DNA of 64,000 nt from Ectothiorhodospira shaposhnikovii (GTDB lineage: Bacteria; Pseudomonadota; Gammaproteobacteria; Ectothiorhodospirales; Ectothiorhodospiraceae): positions 434,001 through 498,000 of the forward strand of contig NZ_JAJMLZ010000002.1 in the NCBI RefSeq assembly GCF_022227765.1, written 5' to 3'. Positions within the stretch are counted from its first letter, which is position 1; the number at the start of each line of letters is the position of its first letter. Made by a program: the position numbers and the translations under genes. The notes under the pieces are model-generated. The model did not search any database and had not been told where the DNA came from. It was given only the letters and a program-made list of their open reading frames with translations. Positions 1 through 8,683 of this stretch are shown here, piece after piece.

Positions 1-23
1 GCGCTGAAAAGGTAAGCCCCATG

Positions 24-52
24 ACTGGATTCCCGCTTGCGCGGGAGTGACG
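24..52. repeat. Single REP/dRS3-like inverted repeat
   Basis: Short palindrome ATTCCCGC-TTGC-GCGGGAGT followed by GACG. It matches the half-units of the doublets near 1.0 and 24.8 kb. It lies downstream of the fpr stop codon. No transposase is nearby. Confidence 0.7.
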
Positions 53-102
53 GACGGTTTCGGGCATGACCCGGGATATCCCAAGGTCACCGCGCCCCGC
101 GT

Positions 103-843
103 CTACCAGTAGTTTTCCGTGGTGATGTGACCGGGTTCACGACGCCGGTTCCTGGTCATGCCCCGTCCCTTGAGGACCTCGCTGGTATCCCGGACCATGT
201 CCGGGTTGCCGCAGATCATGACCTGGGCGGCATCCGGGGTCAGCGGCAGTCCCGTATGCCGCTCCAGCAGGCCAGACTCGATGGCGGCGGGGATACGCCC
301 GGGCAGGGCCCCCGGACTTTCCTCACGACTGACGAAGGGCACGAACTGGAACCGTGCTCCATGATCACGAAATGCGTCGATGGTGTCCTGATAGGTCAGT
401 TCCTCCCGGGTCCTGACCGCGTGTACCAGCACGATGCGCTGAAAACGCCGCCAGGGCGCCTCGGTCTTGAGGATGGACAGGTGGGGACCCAGCGCGGTCC
501 CGGTGGCGAACATCCACAGCACCTCACCATCGGGAACCTCTTCCAGGGTGTAAAAGCCGTTCGCCTTGGCCATCACGTCCACGGTGTCTCCGGGAGACAG
601 AGTGACCAGGTGATTGGTAAGGGGACCTTCCGGAACGGTGATGAAGTAAAAATCCAGCGGACGCTCATCCGGGGCATTCACGTAGGAATAGGGGCGCGCC
701 ACCCGCTCGCCGTCCACCATCACCGAGAGCCGGTTGAACTGACCAGCCCTGAAGGGATCCACGGGGGCCTCCACACGCAGGGAATAGAGTCGCTGCGTCC
801 AGCGCTTGAGTTCCACCACCTCACCACTGAGCCATCCTGCCAT
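103..843 (-). CDS. fpr: Ferredoxin-NADP+ reductase
   Basis: A 246-residue FAD enzyme that passes electrons between NADPH and ferredoxin or flavodoxin in the cytoplasm. The FAD-binding barrel has the RPYSYVNAP motif (around residue 50), and the NADP domain has GTALGP (around residue 115) and ICGNPDMV near the end. The C-terminus ends in an aromatic (ENYW), as usual in bacterial-type Fpr, where it stacks on the flavin. Length matches the family. An AGGGTGG-like ribosome site precedes the ATG. It stands alone on the minus strand, facing away from the tatD-tcdA pair. Reductant supply to iron-sulfur or oxidative-stress systems is the usual role; the exact partner cannot be read here. Confidence 0.93.
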   Translation of the reverse strand: MAGWLSGEVVELKRWTQRLYSLRVEAPVDPFRAGQFNRLSVMVDGERVARPYSYVNAPDERPLDFYFITVPEGPLTNHLVTLSPGDTVDVMAKANGFYTLEEVPDGEVLWMFATGTALGPHLSILKTEAPWRRFQRIVLVHAVRTREELTYQDTIDAFRDHGARFQFVPFVSREESPGALPGRIPAAIESGLLERHTGLPLTPDAAQVMICGNPDMVRDTSEVLKGRGMTRNRRREPGHITTENYW

Positions 844-1192
844 GGTTCCACCCTTAAATTATCCGGAGAATAGTCGTGGGATGATCCGGCCGCCGACGAT
901 ATGCCCATCCGGGCGTATTGATCGATGGCGACCGAACAACCCTCCAGGGGTGTTCTGGACAAGTCATCCCCGCGCAAGCGGGAATCCAGTCACAGACTGG
1001 AAACCCTGGACTCCCGCCTTCGCGGGAGTGACGACAAAGGAACCTTCGTGGAATCACAACAAGGAACCTTCGCGGGGTCACGCAAGGTGCTTTTCCAGAA
1101 CTTTCCCAGCACCATAAGGTGACGCCGCGGACGGGATTTTTCAACACCAGGGGAAGTACGCCTTTGTCCAACCGCCTGCACGGAGTGAAGCC
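844..1192. other. Intergenic region with REPIN-like doublet and short direct repeat
   Basis: 349 bases between the divergent fpr and tatD genes. It holds the inverted REP-like doublet at 963-1035 and a 12-base direct repeat AAGGAACCTTCG at 1037-1048 and 1061-1072 (24-base period). No convincing small gene or RNA was seen. The promoters for both flanking genes should be here, but none stands out. Confidence 0.6.
963..1035. repeat. REPIN-like inverted doublet
   Basis: Two REP-like palindromes in opposite orientation. The left unit is CCCCGC-GCAA-GCGGGAAT flanked by GTCAT and CCAGT. The right unit is ACTCCCGC-CTTC-GCGGGAGT flanked by CTGG and GACGAC. The outer edges (GTCAT and GTGAC) and inner edges (CCAGT and CTGGA) are complementary, so the whole can fold as one long hairpin. 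The same architecture recurs at 24791-24861 and, decayed, at 62274-62347. Confidence 0.75.
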
Positions 1193-2011
1193 ATGCTCAT
1201 CGACAGCCACTGCCATTTCGACGTCCCGGCCTTTGACGCGGACCGGGAAGACTGCCGGCGACGTGCCCGGGAGGCGGGCGTGGAGGCCATGATCATCCCG
1301 GCCATCACGCGGGCCGGTTGGACACGACTCAGGGAAGTGGCGACCTCCCTGCCCGGACTTCATCCCGCCTACGGCTTGCACCCGGTCTATCTGCAGGCCC
1401 ACCGACCGACCGATATCCAGGCCCTGGATGACTGGCTGCGGCGCGAACCGGCCGTGGCGGTCGGGGAGTGCGGCCTGGATTTTTTCGTCCAGGGACTGGA
1501 TGAAAAAGCCCAGCAGGCCTGTTTCAGGGCACAACTGGATCTGGCGCTGACCCATGACCTGCCCGTCATCATCCACGCCCGACGGGCGGTGGATCAGGTC
1601 ACCCAGGCCCTGCGGCAACGACCGGGGCTCAAGGGTGTCGTACACAGCTTTTCCGGTAGCCGGCAACAGGCGGAAAAATTGCTGGAACTGGGATTTTTTC
1701 TCGGCCTCGGCGGCCCCCTCACCTACCCCCGGGCACAGCGCCTGCGCGCACTGGCGGCCTGGCTGCCGGCCCGTGCCTTGCTGGTGGAAAGCGACGCCCC
1801 CGACCAGCCGGGGCTGGCCCATCGGGGACAACGCAATGAGCCTGCCTGGCTGCCGGAAGTGGTCCGGACCCTGGCCGAACTGAGGGACGAATCCCCACGG
1901 GAGATCGCACGGATCACCCGCGACAACGCCATCCGGCTGTTCCGCCTGGACAGACCGGGCGGCATCCCCGATGATCCGCCCCTGACTCATCAGCCGCGGA
2001 CAACACCTTGA
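1193..2011 (+). CDS. TatD family metal-dependent hydrolase (YjjV-like)
   Basis: A 272-residue TIM-barrel metal hydrolase. The N-terminal DSHCHFD supplies the HxH metal ligands, GECGLDFF the carboxylate ligand around residue 95, IIHARR and VVHSFSG the later histidines, and ESDAPD the final aspartate. Sequence order resembles E. coli YjjV more than TatD itself. Family members act as 3'-5' DNA exonucleases or deoxyribonucleases; the substrate here is not known. CGGAGTG six bases upstream fixes the ATG. The stop overlaps the tcdA start (TTGA), so the two are probably translationally coupled. Confidence 0.88.
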   Translation: MLIDSHCHFDVPAFDADREDCRRRAREAGVEAMIIPAITRAGWTRLREVATSLPGLHPAYGLHPVYLQAHRPTDIQALDDWLRREPAVAVGECGLDFFVQGLDEKAQQACFRAQLDLALTHDLPVIIHARRAVDQVTQALRQRPGLKGVVHSFSGSRQQAEKLLELGFFLGLGGPLTYPRAQRLRALAAWLPARALLVESDAPDQPGLAHRGQRNEPAWLPEVVRTLAELRDESPREIARITRDNAIRLFRLDRPGGIPDDPPLTHQPRTTP

Positions 2012-2748
2012 GCCACCCCAACCCCCTCCACGAACGCACCGAACTGCTGATCGGACCGGCCGGGCTGGAGCGACTGGCCCGGTGCCATATCTTCATCGCC
2101 GGCCTGGGCGGCGTGGGCGGCAGTGCCGCCGAGGCCATCGCCCGCGCCGGCATCGGGCGCATCTCCCTGCTGGATCACGACCGGGTCGGTCCCTCCAATA
2201 TGAATCGCCAGCTGGTGGCCCTGCATTCCACCCTGAACCGATCCAAGGCAGAGGTGATGGCGGACCGGATCCAGGATATCAATCCCGCCCTCAAGGTCAC
2301 GGTGCTGGGTGATTTCCTGACACCGGACAATGTGGATGCGCTGTTGCCGGCGGACGTGGACCACGTGCTGGACTGCATCGATTCCATCGCCTGCAAGGCC
2401 GCCCTGGTGCATGCCTGTCAACAACGGAAGATACCCGTCATCTCCAGCATGGGGGCGGGCGGACGCCTGGATCCGACGGCGGTACGCATCGGACCACTGG
2501 CCGAGACCGACAAGTGTCCCCTGGCCCGGGAGATGCGCAAGCGGCTGCGCCGTCTGGGGGCGCATCTGGATTATCCCGTGGTGTATTCCACCGAAACCGC
2601 CGTCAAGGGCACCGAACATCGTCCCATTGAAGGCCCCGTCAGCGGTCGTGCCCGGGCGGTCAACGGCACCATTTCCTACATGCCCGGACTGTTCGGGCTG
2701 ATGCTGGCCGGACAGGTGATCCGCACCCTTGCCACCTGCCGCCCTTAA
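2008..2748 (+). CDS. tcdA: tRNA threonylcarbamoyladenosine dehydratase (TcdA/CsdL)
   Basis: A 246-residue E1-like enzyme of the ThiF/MoeB superfamily. It uses ATP to cyclise t6A37 of tRNA to ct6A. The Rossmann motif GLGGVGGSAAEAIARAGIG lies near residue 32, followed by NMNRQ and the nucleotide-binding DxxxSI-like segment DCIDSIACK. E. coli TcdA is about 20 residues longer. The start is TTG, overlapping the tatD stop by four bases, with no strong ribosome site, which suggests coupling to tatD. No CsdA/CsdE partners are in the window. Confidence 0.87.
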   Translation: MSHPNPLHERTELLIGPAGLERLARCHIFIAGLGGVGGSAAEAIARAGIGRISLLDHDRVGPSNMNRQLVALHSTLNRSKAEVMADRIQDINPALKVTVLGDFLTPDNVDALLPADVDHVLDCIDSIACKAALVHACQQRKIPVISSMGAGGRLDPTAVRIGPLAETDKCPLAREMRKRLRRLGAHLDYPVVYSTETAVKGTEHRPIEGPVSGRARAVNGTISYMPGLFGLMLAGQVIRTLATCRP

Positions 2749-2858
2749 AGGACATGACGCCCGGCGCGGATTTTTGCAGTATAGTCTGCGAAAGCGGCCC
2801 CTGAACCGCCGGCAACGACACACCGGGGACCGGCCGTCTCTTTATCAAGGCAAGGGAC

Positions 2859-4592
2859 ATGATGCAAGACGCGCCTCCCCCTCCAGCGGCAAAGCGGCCC
2901 GACCCGGCACATCTGGCGCAACGACTGCACCAGTTGCTGGACAACGCCCCCTCGCCGCTGTTTGCCGTGGACGAACAGGGTCTAATCACCTACGTGAATC
3001 AGGCAGCCCTGGGCCTGCTGGGCTTTGCCCGCCCCGCCCTGCTCGGCCAGTCGGCCCATGCCCTGCTGATGAAGGCCGCCCAGGACGGCACACCCATCCC
3101 CTGGGAAGACTCCCCCATCCGACGGGTGCTGTGTGATGGGCAGCCCCTGGAACGGCTGGAAACCGTGTTGTGGCGCAGGGATCGCCATCCCCAACCCGTC
3201 CACCTGTCCATCACCCCGCTGCGACAGGGCGCGGGCATCGGCGGTGCGGTGATCAGCTTCAGCGATGCCACCGAATTCCGCTCCCTGGTCACCCAGCTCA
3301 ACTACCAGGCCAGTCATGATCCCCTCACCGGACTGCTCAACCGACGCGAACTGATGTTCCGGCTGGAGCGGGCGATCCACGATGCCAGAAAATACAATCA
3401 CCAGCATGCCCTGATCTATCTGGATCTGGATCAGTTCCGGCTCATCAATGACACCAGCGGCCATGTGGCCGGCGATGAACTGCTGCGCCGGATCGGCAAC
3501 CTGCTCAGCGAGCACATGCTCCTTGGCGATTCCCTGGCCCGGTTGGGTGGAGACGAATTCGCGTTGCTGCTGCAGACACTCCCCCTGGAACGGGCGCTGG
3601 CCCGCGCGGAAAGCCTGCGTGAAGCCCTGCAGGGTTTCACGTTTCAATGGGAAAACCGCACTTTCAGCCTGAGCGCCAGCCTCGGCGTGGTTCCCGTCAC
3701 ATCCGGCAGCACCAGTGGTATCGCTCTCATGGCGGCGGCGGATACCGCCTGCAATGCCGCCAAGGACAAGGGACGCAATCGGGTCAGTGTCTTCAAGCAG
3801 AATGACACCGGACTGCTCAGGCTCCAGGGAGAAATGCAGTGGGTCAACCGGATCCAGTCCGCCATCAAGGAATCCAGGCTGATCCTGTTTGCCCAGCCCA
3901 TCCAGGCCCTGTCGACGCAGAAGGACCATGGCACCCACTTCGAGGTGCTGATGCGCCTGCGGGAGGACCAGGACAGCCTGATCAGTCCCGGTGACTTCCT
4001 GCCGGCGGCGGAACGCTACAATCTGGCCACCGCCATTGATCGCCATGTCATCCGCCAGTGCCTGACCTGGCTGGCGGATCAACGCCCGCTGCTGGACCTG
4101 CTGGATGCCTGTGCCATCAATCTGTCGGGGCACTCGGTGGGAGACAACGTCTTTCTGGATTTTGTGCTGGAGACGCTGGAGTACGCCAACATCCCCCCCG
4201 AGAAGCTCTGCTTCGAAGTGACGGAAACCGTGGCCATCGCCAACCTGGACAACGCCAATCATCTGTTTTCACGTCTGAGCCGGCTAGGCTGCCGTTTCTC
4301 ACTGGATGACTTCGGTAGCGGCATGTCGTCCTTCGGCTACCTGCGCACCCTGCCGGTGCAATACCTGAAGATCGACGGCATCTTCGTGCGGGACGTGGTT
4401 CAGGATGCCACCGACCGGGCCCTGGTCAGTTCCATCAACGACATCGCCCACCTCATGGGCAAGCAGACCATCGCCGAATATGTGGAATCGGAAGCCATCC
4501 TGAAGATCCTGCAGGACATCGGCGTGGACCACGTGCAGGGCCATTTCATCGGCCAGCCGAGGCCGCTGGAATCGGTGGTACTGGGGCGCTGA
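2859..4592 (+). CDS. PAS-GGDEF-EAL c-di-GMP signalling protein
   Basis: 577 residues with a PAS domain (about 22-140), a GGDEF domain (about 150-310, motif RLGGDEFALL) and an EAL domain (about 330-570). The GGDEF signature is intact, but the upstream inhibitory RxxD site reads LLGD, so product inhibition through that site is unlikely. The EAL signature is EVL (FEVLMRL). The other phosphodiesterase motifs, FEVTET, DDFGSG and LKIDG, are present. It may have both cyclase and phosphodiesterase activity; which dominates cannot be read from sequence. No transmembrane segment is seen, so it is a cytosolic sensor. AAGGGA precedes the tandem ATGATG start. It is monocistronic and converges on the phosphatase gene. 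Confidence 0.92.
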   Translation: MMQDAPPPPAAKRPDPAHLAQRLHQLLDNAPSPLFAVDEQGLITYVNQAALGLLGFARPALLGQSAHALLMKAAQDGTPIPWEDSPIRRVLCDGQPLERLETVLWRRDRHPQPVHLSITPLRQGAGIGGAVISFSDATEFRSLVTQLNYQASHDPLTGLLNRRELMFRLERAIHDARKYNHQHALIYLDLDQFRLINDTSGHVAGDELLRRIGNLLSEHMLLGDSLARLGGDEFALLLQTLPLERALARAESLREALQGFTFQWENRTFSLSASLGVVPVTSGSTSGIALMAAADTACNAAKDKGRNRVSVFKQNDTGLLRLQGEMQWVNRIQSAIKESRLILFAQPIQALSTQKDHGTHFEVLMRLREDQDSLISPGDFLPAAERYNLATAIDRHVIRQCLTWLADQRPLLDLLDACAINLSGHSVGDNVFLDFVLETLEYANIPPEKLCFEVTETVAIANLDNANHLFSRLSRLGCRFSLDDFGSGMSSFGYLRTLPVQYLKIDGIFVRDVVQDATDRALVSSINDIAHLMGKQTIAEYVESEAILKILQDIGVDHVQGHFIGQPRPLESVVLGR

Positions 4593-4603
4593 CCCCTGGC
4601 GCC

Positions 4604-5287
4604 CTACTCCCGGCGCAGGACCCGATCCACCAGAGCGCCCACGACCCGCCGGGGCCGGAAGGCCTTTTTCAGGGCCCTGCGGTCGTAGCGGGTATCCACC
4701 CATTCCAGCAGGGACATGGGGGAATCCGCCGTATCCAGCAGATAGGCCTCGAAGAAGTGATCCAGCAGGCCGGTCTTGGCCCAGCGGTAATGGAAATAGG
4801 GCCACAGGCGCAGTTGTCGCGTCTGCGCCAGGGGCACCCCCTCCATCCAATGCAGATACAGGGTCCCCATCAGCCCGGCCCGGTCCGCCCCGGACTTGCA
4901 ATGAAACCAGACCGGATAGGCGATGCGATGCAGCAGATCATGGGCCTCGTGAATCGCCTCCGGGGTGGGCAGATCCCGGGAGTAGAGTTTCAGAGAGTGC
5001 AACGCCACGCCCAGGCGTGCACAAGCATCCGCCTCCAGGGCCAGCATGGGATTGTCCGGTTCTTCCCCCCGCAGGTTCACCACGGTACGAATGCCGTGAC
5101 GGGGAATGCGCCGGTACAGATGACGCGGCGAGGGCTGGCCCGAGCGCCAGGCCCGGTCGGAAATCCGGTGAAAATTGGACAGGCCATATTCCCTCACCCA
5201 GCCGTCATCTCGCCACAAGGCATGCAGGTAGGCCCGGCGACGGCCGGATCGGGTGCTCAGATCCCAACCGGGTGGGGTTTCATTCAT
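4604..5287 (-). CDS. Dual-specificity/tyrosine phosphatase-like protein
   Basis: 227 residues with the protein tyrosine phosphatase loop HCKSGADRAG (HCx5R) near the middle and the upstream TVVNLRGE segment typical of Siw14/DSP-like cysteine phosphatases. The ATG at 5287 was chosen over an upstream start because it overlaps the plsC stop by eight bases (ATGAATGA), like the other junctions of this operon. It is the last gene of glyQ-glyS-gmhB-plsC. The substrate is unknown; a phosphosugar, inositol-phosphate-like or phospholipid substrate fits its envelope-biogenesis neighbours, but that is inference. Confidence 0.8.
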   Translation of the reverse strand: MNETPPGWDLSTRSGRRRAYLHALWRDDGWVREYGLSNFHRISDRAWRSGQPSPRHLYRRIPRHGIRTVVNLRGEEPDNPMLALEADACARLGVALHSLKLYSRDLPTPEAIHEAHDLLHRIAYPVWFHCKSGADRAGLMGTLYLHWMEGVPLAQTRQLRLWPYFHYRWAKTGLLDHFFEAYLLDTADSPMSLLEWVDTRYDRRALKKAFRPRRVVGALVDRVLRRE

Positions 5288-6047
5288 GGGAGTGATTCGC
5301 ATCCGACCCGGACAGTCCGCACAGCACCGCAGTGCGGGATTCGATCCAGGTTTGGACATCCTTCATGATGGCCTCGGGCTTTCTGCCCTCGGTGGGGATG
5401 GGCGGTCCGATCTCCACCTGGATGGTCCCCGGATACTTGATGAAGCTGTTGCGGGGCCAGAACAGACCCGCATTGTGGGCCACCGGGATCACCGGACGAC
5501 CGCTGCGTGCCGCCAGCACCGCCCCGCCCACCTTGTAACGGCCCTGATGGCCGGGCGGCGTCCGGGTTCCCTCGGGAAACAGGACCACCCACAACCCCCG
5601 GTCGAGCCGATCCAACCCCTGGGCCACCAGCTGATCCATGGCCTTGCGACCGGCGGCCCGGTCCAGGGCGATGGGTTCGAGCATGCCGATGGCCCAGCCG
5701 AAGAAGGGGATGCGCATCAGCTCCTGCTTGAGTACCCACACCTGGGGCGGAATGAACTGCTGCAGGGCCAGGGTCTCCCAGGCCGACTGGTGCTTGCACA
5801 TCAGTACCCGGGCCTCACCGCCCAGATGCTCGGTGCCAGTCACGGTATGACGCAGCCCGCAGGTCAGTGTCAGCCACCACAGATTGAAGCGGGTCCACTG
5901 GGACAGCACCCGGAAACGCCCATGCCATTTCAGCGGCAGCAGCAGGGGGCTGAAGAGGGCAAACAGGACCGTGGACAGGGCCAAACCGGTCCAGAACAGG
6001 CCCGCGCGCAGATAAAGCCATGGCGTGGCCGGAGGGTATTCAGTCAT
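5280..6047 (-). CDS. plsC: 1-acyl-sn-glycerol-3-phosphate acyltransferase
   Basis: A 255-residue membrane enzyme that makes phosphatidic acid from lysophosphatidic acid. An N-terminal hydrophobic helix lies at about 10-40. The acyltransferase block I reads KHQSAWET, the HX4E variant of the usual HX4D, common in proteobacterial PlsC. LFPEGTRT supplies the phosphate-binding block III. It overlaps gmhB and the phosphatase gene by eight bases each, so the set is one translationally coupled operon with glyQS. Confidence 0.92.
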   Translation of the reverse strand: MTEYPPATPWLYLRAGLFWTGLALSTVLFALFSPLLLPLKWHGRFRVLSQWTRFNLWWLTLTCGLRHTVTGTEHLGGEARVLMCKHQSAWETLALQQFIPPQVWVLKQELMRIPFFGWAIGMLEPIALDRAAGRKAMDQLVAQGLDRLDRGLWVVLFPEGTRTPPGHQGRYKVGGAVLAARSGRPVIPVAHNAGLFWPRNSFIKYPGTIQVEIGPPIPTEGRKPEAIMKDVQTWIESRTAVLCGLSGSDANHSHE

Positions 6048-6594
6048 GGGCTTGATCCGTTTCAGTCAGCAGATATTCCACCACCTCGGCCAGATCCGCA
6101 AAGACCGGCGTGCCCGCGGGTACCTGCCCTTCGGCGAGGGCCTTGAGACCGTTGCCGGTCCGCACCAGGATCGGGGTACAACCGGCGGCGGCGGCGGCCT
6201 GGAGATCGCGCGGAGAATCGCCCACGGCAGGAACCCCGGCCAAGGGCACGCTGAATGCCCGGCCGATCCGTTCGAACAGACCCGGCAGGGGCTTGCGGCA
6301 GTCACAACCCTCGTCCGGACCGTGGGGACAGTAAAAGATCCCGTCGATGCGCCCTCCCAGGGGCGCCAGGGCCGCCTCCATGCGCCGGTGGATGGCCCGC
6401 AGGGTGGGCAGATCGAACAGCCCTCGGGCCAGGCCCGACTGGTTGGTGGCCACCGCCACGCACCAGCCGGCCCGGTTCAGACGGGCGATGGCCTCCAGGC
6501 TTCCGGGCAACGGCACCCATTCCGCCGGTGACTTGATGTAGTCGGGGGAGTCCCGGTTGATGACCCCGTCCCGGTCCAGGATGACGAGCTTCAC
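6040..6594 (-). CDS. gmhB: D-glycero-beta-D-manno-heptose 1,7-bisphosphate 7-phosphatase
   Basis: A 184-residue HAD phosphatase for ADP-heptose synthesis for lipopolysaccharide core. The nucleophile motif LDRDGVIN is at the N-terminus, a threonine/serine motif VATNQSG follows, and the zinc-binding loop CPHGPDEGCDCRKP sets it apart from generic HAD enzymes. GDSPRDLQAA is the acidic motif IV. It overlaps glyS by four bases and plsC by eight. Confidence 0.93.
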   Translation of the reverse strand: MKLVILDRDGVINRDSPDYIKSPAEWVPLPGSLEAIARLNRAGWCVAVATNQSGLARGLFDLPTLRAIHRRMEAALAPLGGRIDGIFYCPHGPDEGCDCRKPLPGLFERIGRAFSVPLAGVPAVGDSPRDLQAAAAAGCTPILVRTGNGLKALAEGQVPAGTPVFADLAEVVEYLLTETDQAHD

Positions 6595-8663
6595 GGCAGC
6601 CGGGACAGGTCCGCCACCCGCAGGAACAGCCCCGCCAGGCGATTGAGCAGCGCCAGCCGGTTATCCCGCAGGGCCGGATCCTCGGCCATCACCATCACCT
6701 GATCGAAGAAGGCGTCCACGGGACCGCGCAGGGCCGCCAGCCGGGTCAGGCCATCGGTGTACTCGCCCGCGTCCAGATGAGCGGCCACCGCCTCCCGTAA
6801 TCCTTCCAGGTGGCGATGCAGATCCTGCTCCGCCGACTCCGCCAGCAGGCGGGTTTCCACCCGGTCGGGCAGGCCGCCCTCCACCTTGCGCAGGATGTTG
6901 TGAATGCGCTTGTGAGCCGCCGCCAGGGCCTCGGCTTCCGGCAGTCCCAGGAAATGCTCCACCGCCCGCACCCGATGGTCGAAATCCAGAGGACGGGTGG
7001 GCCGCACCGCCAGCACCGCCTCGAACACCTCGGGGCGGATACCCCGGTCCAGGTAATAGGCCCGCAGACGCTCCATCACGTACTCCAGCACCTGGGGCAC
7101 GGCAGGGACGGCCGGCACCCGGCCCTCGTAGCCTTCCGCGCTCTGTTGCAGCAGAGTCTCCAGATCCAGGGGAAGCTCCAGTTCCACCAGGATGCGCAGC
7201 ACCCCCAGGGCGGCCCGGCGCAGACCGAAGGGGTCCTTGGCGCCGGTAGGCTTCTGGCCGATGGCGAAGATCCCCACCAGGGTATCCAGACGGTCCGCCA
7301 GGGCCAGCACCCGACCCACCGGGCCGGCCGGCAGGGCATCCCCCGCGTGGCGGGGCAGATACTGTTGTTCCAGGGCCGCGGCCACCGCCTCCGGCTCGCC
7401 GTCATGGGCGGCGTAGTAGCGCCCCATGGTGCCCTGCAGCTCGGTGAACTCGAACACCATCTGGGTCTGCAGGTCGCACTTGCTCAGCAGGGCGGCCCGG
7501 CGGGCCTGATCGGGATCGGCCCCCATGTCCCGGGCCAGCAACCCCGCCAGACGTACCACCCGCAGGGTCTTGTCGTGCAGGCTGCCCAGCTTGTGCTGGA
7601 ATACCACCGTCTTCAGGGCCTCCAGATGGCTCTCCAGGGGACGGCGGCGATCCTGGTTCCAGAAGAATTCCGCGTCGGAGAAGCGGGGCCGGATCACCCG
7701 TTCGTTGCCCTCCCGCACCCGCTCCGGCGCCCGGGAGTCCACGTTACTGATGGTGATGAAGTGGGGCATCAGGCGCCCTTCCCCGTCCACCACCGGGAAG
7801 TATTTCTGGTTGTCCTGCATGGTGGAGATCAGCGCCTCCTGGGGCACTTCCAGGAAGCGGGCCTCGAAGTGGCCCACCACCGCCACCGGCCATTCCACCA
7901 GGGCGGTCACCTCGTCCAGCAGATCCGACTCGATCACCGCCCGACCGCCCAGCTCGGCGGCGGCGGCCTCCACCTGGCCGCGAATGGCGGCGCGACGGGC
8001 CTCGAAGTCCACCTTCACCCAGCCCTGGGTCTCCAGCAGCGGGGCATATTCGGACGGCGCGGACAGGGCCAGGGTCGCGGGGTGATGGAAGCGATGCCCC
8101 CGGGTCTCGCGACCCGCCGGGATGCCCAGGATGGGGGCCTGGATGACCTCGGAACCCAGCAACATCACCACCCAGTGCACCGGACGCACGAATTCCGCGT
8201 CACCATCGCCCCAGCGCATGCGCTTGGGAATGGGCAGGGCCGCCAAAGCGGCCTCGACGATGGCGGGCACCAGGGCGGCGGTGTCACGCCCCGGCTCCAG
8301 GTGACGGTGCACCAGCCAGGCGCCCTTGTCCGTTTCCAGACGCGCCAGGTCGGTCACCGCCACGCCGCAGGAGGCGGCAAACCCCTGGGCGGCACGGGTG
8401 GGGTTGCCCTGGGCATCGAAGGCGGCGGCCAGGGCCGGCCCCCGGCGCTCCATGGCCTGATCCGCTTGGCGCGGCGGCAGGCCCCTGACCCACACCGCCA
8501 GGCGGCGGGGCGCGGCATAGGCCACGTGGTCAACGGGGTCAAGGCCGGCATCCGCCAGCCCCTTGACGACACCGTCCGCAAAGGCATCCCGCAGACCCTT
8601 GAGGGCTTTGGGCGGCAGCTCTTCGGTGCCGATCTCGATCAGAAGATCCTGTGTTTCGCTCAT
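6591..8663 (-). CDS. glyS: Glycyl-tRNA synthetase beta subunit
   Basis: 690 residues, the normal length for the beta subunit of the alpha2beta2 bacterial glycyl-tRNA synthetase, which carries tRNA recognition. The N-terminus begins LLIEIGTEELPPKAL, the family hallmark. The HD-like domain segment QTQMVFEFTELQGTMGRYYA is in the middle, and the anticodon-binding region is C-terminal. It starts 20 bases after glyQ. Confidence 0.97.
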   Translation of the reverse strand: MSETQDLLIEIGTEELPPKALKGLRDAFADGVVKGLADAGLDPVDHVAYAAPRRLAVWVRGLPPRQADQAMERRGPALAAAFDAQGNPTRAAQGFAASCGVAVTDLARLETDKGAWLVHRHLEPGRDTAALVPAIVEAALAALPIPKRMRWGDGDAEFVRPVHWVVMLLGSEVIQAPILGIPAGRETRGHRFHHPATLALSAPSEYAPLLETQGWVKVDFEARRAAIRGQVEAAAAELGGRAVIESDLLDEVTALVEWPVAVVGHFEARFLEVPQEALISTMQDNQKYFPVVDGEGRLMPHFITISNVDSRAPERVREGNERVIRPRFSDAEFFWNQDRRRPLESHLEALKTVVFQHKLGSLHDKTLRVVRLAGLLARDMGADPDQARRAALLSKCDLQTQMVFEFTELQGTMGRYYAAHDGEPEAVAAALEQQYLPRHAGDALPAGPVGRVLALADRLDTLVGIFAIGQKPTGAKDPFGLRRAALGVLRILVELELPLDLETLLQQSAEGYEGRVPAVPAVPQVLEYVMERLRAYYLDRGIRPEVFEAVLAVRPTRPLDFDHRVRAVEHFLGLPEAEALAAAHKRIHNILRKVEGGLPDRVETRLLAESAEQDLHRHLEGLREAVAAHLDAGEYTDGLTRLAALRGPVDAFFDQVMVMAEDPALRDNRLALLNRLAGLFLRVADLSRLP

Positions 8664-8683
8664 GATGTTGATCCAGTCCCAGG

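Noticed and set aside
2776-2785. TATAGT as a -10 box for the PAS-GGDEF-EAL gene
   Set aside because: No acceptable -35 at 16-18 bases upstream.
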